Positions 61,617-64,000 of a DNA stretch of 64,000 nucleotides are shown here, one piece after another. The stretch lies in the NCBI GenBank assembly GCA_964413265.1, contig CAYPRX010000004.1:1-64000 (forward strand). The letters are read 5' to 3'. Under the pieces are notes generated by a model. The model was not told the origin of the DNA and did no database searches. It saw nothing but the letters and a program-made list of their open reading frames with translations. The translations under genes and the position numbers were made by a program. Origin of the DNA: CAVYGN01 sp964413265 (lineage in GTDB: Bacteria > Spirochaetota > Brevinematia > Brevinematales > JAOACQ01). How positions within the stretch are numbered: position 1 is the stretch's first letter; every line of letters starts with the position of its first letter.

Positions 61617-63015
61617 CTTTCAAAAAAGCTTTGTAAGCTCTGTATGTCTCATAGAGATCGCCCTTGCTCATGACCTCGAATGGAGAATGCATACCATCAA
61701 CCCCTACCCCGCAGTCAACGACTGGTATGCCCCTTTCTGCCAGGTACATGGCAACGGTACCACCTCCTCCCTCGTCAACTTTTCCAAGAATGCTCGGCTG
61801 CCACACCACTCCGTTATCGTTAAATATCTTCCTTACCTTAGCCATAAGTTCGGCTGAAGCATCACTGGCTCCGTACTTTCCTCTGGATCCAGTGTATTTT
61901 TCAAGAAGAACTCCATAGCCCATTTTAGGCGCGTTTGTCGGATCGAAAGCATCTTTGAACATTGGATTAATGACTGCACCGACATCTCCCGATATGCAGA
62001 AAGACCTTTCAAACGCACCCCTTAATTCAGATTCCCTGTATTCAGGATATATGAGGCCGATAATGCTTCCAATAGAGTTATATAAGAACATGGAACGAAT
62101 TCCCGTAATCCCGAAAGAACCTATTTCCTCCTTATCCACAAGAAGAGCCATTACAGACCTTTCAGGAACATCGGCAAAATCGATCAATGAGCGGAAAGCC
62201 GCATAACTGCATGCTCTGTCGTCATGACCGTATGCGCCGATCATGCTCCTGTCGAATCCTACATCGCGGGCTTTGTAAGCGGGAACTATTTCTATCTCCG
62301 CCGATATAAAATCCTCTTCATTGAGGCCATACTGTTCGTTCAAAACCTGAAGAGTCATCGCCTTGACCTTTTCCTGGATATCACTATCCCGTAAAGGAAT
62401 GTTGCCGATTACCAATTTCAGGTTTTCTCCGTCTATCCCGTCTAATAACTTTTTCTCACCCTGTATCTTTCCAGCAAGATGAGGAAGAATGTCATTTATG
62501 GTAAATACAGGATCATTCTCATCCTCTCCCAAAGATAGGTCAATGGACTGACCGTCAGCTTTAATAATTGTTCCATGTATAGCAAGCGGCATATTAACCC
62601 ACTGATACTTTTTAATTCCGCCATAGTAATGTGTTTTTAAAAGCGCCATTTCCGAGTCCTCAATAATGGGGAGAGGCTTAAGGTCAAGGCGCGGAGCATC
62701 GATATGGGATGCTATAATATTGAAGCCGTTTTTTATATCACTCTTGCCTATTATAGCAAGAAGAATATTACGGTTGCCATTATTTATTACAATTCTTTCA
62801 CCGGGTTTGTAACTTGCCGATTCAAAGCCCCGGAAACCTGTTCTCAGGGCTTCACTTTCAATAAATCTGACACATTCCCTTTCCGTCTTGCACATGCTCA
62901 TAAATTTTCTGTAATCTGATGCAAAGTCAAAAATTACATTCCTACCAGTATCGTTTACTTTTGTCCATACGCTTTTTCTCTCGTATTCGAATGGCGATTT
63001 TTTAGGTTCAGGCAT
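61609..63015 (-). CDS. M18-family metallo-aminopeptidase
   Basis: The start is the ATG at 63015 behind GGAGGGCAGAC; a longer frame upstream lacks a site. The 468-residue enzyme has the M18 motifs ASHIDAPRLDLKP, GHDDRACSYAAF, DKEEIGSFG and the closing GMHSPFEVMSKGD, with the zinc ligands present. It removes N-terminal residues, often acidic, from peptides in the cytoplasm. It overlaps the DUF503 gene by 8 bp. Confidence 0.92.
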   Translation of the reverse strand: MPEPKKSPFEYERKSVWTKVNDTGRNVIFDFASDYRKFMSMCKTERECVRFIESEALRTGFRGFESASYKPGERIVINNGNRNILLAIIGKSDIKNGFNIIASHIDAPRLDLKPLPIIEDSEMALLKTHYYGGIKKYQWVNMPLAIHGTIIKADGQSIDLSLGEDENDPVFTINDILPHLAGKIQGEKKLLDGIDGENLKLVIGNIPLRDSDIQEKVKAMTLQVLNEQYGLNEEDFISAEIEIVPAYKARDVGFDRSMIGAYGHDDRACSYAAFRSLIDFADVPERSVMALLVDKEEIGSFGITGIRSMFLYNSIGSIIGLIYPEYRESELRGAFERSFCISGDVGAVINPMFKDAFDPTNAPKMGYGVLLEKYTGSRGKYGASDASAELMAKVRKIFNDNGVVWQPSILGKVDEGGGGTVAMYLAERGIPVVDCGVGVDGMHSPFEVMSKGDLYETYRAYKAFLKDA

Positions 63016-63192
63016 GTCTGCCCTCCGTTCAAATGAAATCGTAATTATTATTTTATATAAAAAGGGGGCAAATTGCAAAGAAATCCCCAGCATATCCACT
63101 TTACAAAATATGATATTTTTCTTATTATATACTGATGATCATTTATTGATGAAATTGAAGTGAGCTACATTATACAAAATGGAGGCTTCCTT

Positions 63193-63384
63193 ATGAAGAG
63201 TAGAAATTACAAATGCAAGACTTGCGGCAGTACAGCAGAAGGATATGATAATAAAGCGCCTGTATGCTGCGGTGAACCGATGGAACCACTTAACGTCTGT
63301 ACCAGTGCTCCTTCAGCCGAGCACGAGAGGCCCTGGCACGATGACGAGCCCTGCGATGATGGAAGGGCCGGCAAGAGAATTTAA
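63193..63384 (+). CDS. Small zinc-ribbon protein
   Basis: The ATG at 63193 follows GGAGG by 7-8 bases. The 63-residue product has two metal-binding knuckles, YKCKTCGS and PVCCGEPME, like those of desulforedoxin or small zinc ribbons, and a charged acidic tail. It may bind Fe or Zn. Function is unknown. Confidence 0.7.
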   Translation: MKSRNYKCKTCGSTAEGYDNKAPVCCGEPMEPLNVCTSAPSAEHERPWHDDEPCDDGRAGKRI

Positions 63385-63467
63385 TGGATGCGCTGATGAA
63401 GAGGATCAAATCAAAGAGAGCCAATCAATTTTTAAAGAGATTGTCAAGAAGCCGGCCGTAGGGATCT

Positions 63468-63902
63468 GTGGAATTGATTGCTGATTTCATATCCCGGAAT
63501 ACGGAAGAAACTTTATCGTATGCAAGAAAGCTTGCCCATGAAAATTTTCCCCGAGGCAGTGTAATCCTTTTGGAGGGCGGGGTTGGAACCGGGAAAACAA
63601 CATTTGTTCGGGGTTTTGTTTCAGAGTGGGAATTGGAAAATAATGTTACAAGTCCAACTTTTACATTAATGAACGAATATCGGAATGATAAGATCAGAAT
63701 CTGTCATTTTGATTTTTACCGTTTAAACAGTCTGGAAGAAATAATGGAACTTGGAATAGAGGATTATCTTTCAAACTGTGATTTTTCATTCATAGAATGG
63801 CCTGATATTGGAGAAAAGGTGCTCGATTTCGCTGCTTACAGGATTATTTTGAAAATTGGCAGTGCCGAAAACGAAAGATTGATCAGTATAAAAACACCAT
63901 GA
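63468..63902 (+). CDS. tsaE: tRNA threonylcarbamoyladenosine biosynthesis ATPase TsaE
   Basis: This 144-residue P-loop ATPase has Walker A (GGVGTGKTTFVRGF), SPTFTLMNEY and HFDFYRL, the TsaE pattern. It helps TsaBD make t6A at position 37 of tRNAs that read ANN codons. The start could be GTG at 63468 or TTG at 63474; both are close to GGGA. The MTA phosphorylase gene follows 11 bp later. Confidence 0.94.
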   Translation: MELIADFISRNTEETLSYARKLAHENFPRGSVILLEGGVGTGKTTFVRGFVSEWELENNVTSPTFTLMNEYRNDKIRICHFDFYRLNSLEEIMELGIEDYLSNCDFSFIEWPDIGEKVLDFAAYRIILKIGSAENERLISIKTP

Positions 63903-63913
63903 GGAGGATGATT

Positions 63914-64000
63914 ATGGAAAAGGTCAGTCTGGCTGTTATAGGAGGAAGCGGGGTTTACGAACTAAAAAACGTGAGAATTCTGAAAGAGTTGAATCTGTCC
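63914..64000 (+). CDS. mtnP: Methylthioadenosine/purine nucleoside phosphorylase (N-terminus only)
   Basis: The ATG at 63914 follows GAGGAGG by 6 bases. The 29 residues before the window ends start MEKVSLAVIGGSGVYELKN, the opening of the MTAP/PNP family with its phosphate-binding GGSG loop. It would cleave 5'-methylthioadenosine or purine nucleosides with phosphate. Specificity lies in the missing part. Confidence 0.75.
   Translation, partial: MEKVSLAVIGGSGVYELKNVRILKELNLS

Overview
The window is about 64 kb of gene-dense, moderate-GC DNA from a diderm bacterium. The outer membrane is implied by LptB, a TolC-type efflux pump, TonB, several predicted beta-barrels and several lipoproteins. A spirochaete or a close relative is my best guess. 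It rests on a LacI-type sensor and GAF-like region joined to a signalling output, a TPR protein with an Mrr-like tail, PilZ and SpoIIE-phosphatase proteins, two S41 proteases and several TPR-like exported proteins. No rRNA is present to confirm this. I saw no insertion sequence, phage gene or CRISPR array.

Layout. 1-10,200 is a carbon-catabolism locus. A divergent promoter region (5.85-6.04 kb) with five ATGTTAT heptamers separates a leftward E2-E3-E1 2-oxoacid dehydrogenase operon, followed by a class II aldolase that runs off the edge, from a rightward operon of sorbitol-6-phosphate dehydrogenase, a PHP-domain protein and a SorE-like reductase. A convergent DeoR regulator follows. 10.4-13.1 kb holds exported and outer-membrane proteins of unknown role. 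13.2-18.5 kb is a TolC-MarR-EmrA-EmrB-SDR drug efflux operon. 18.5-25.7 kb carries a tail-specific protease and glycosyltransferase, two small genes, and a ctpA-accD-lptB operon. 25.8-32.3 kb has secA, purM, a membrane SpoIIE phosphatase and a small outer-membrane protein. 32.4-33.4 kb is a leftward tRNA-Thr, tRNA-Phe, rpmH, rnpA, yidD unit.

33.4-39.6 kb is the most unusual stretch. A four-gene rnfCDEA cluster lacks rnfG and rnfB, and its RnfC, RnfD and RnfE are altered at the NADH/FMN motif, the flavinylation threonine and an Fe-S cysteine. Next comes an exported ankyrin-repeat plus caspase-like protein with a DUF4384-like partner. 39.6-43.1 kb has trxB, maf and lepA. 43.3-51.7 kb has a lipoprotein, a LacI-domain/chemoreceptor fusion, a split RLAN / RimK-type ATP-grasp / GNAT cassette, uvrC, a receiver-PilZ protein and nadC. 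51.8-52.1 kb is tmRNA (ssrA).

52.2-64 kb has small and lipoprotein genes, an ExbD-like protein without the key Asp plus TonB but no ExbB, a glycerophosphodiesterase, an ABC exporter, TPR proteins, an ECF sigma factor with a His-rich membrane partner, DUF503, an M18 aminopeptidase, a zinc-ribbon protein, tsaE and the start of an MTA phosphorylase gene. Many operons have sigma70-like promoters with 17-bp spacers; I found no convincing intrinsic terminators. All functional calls come from reading motifs, without database searches.
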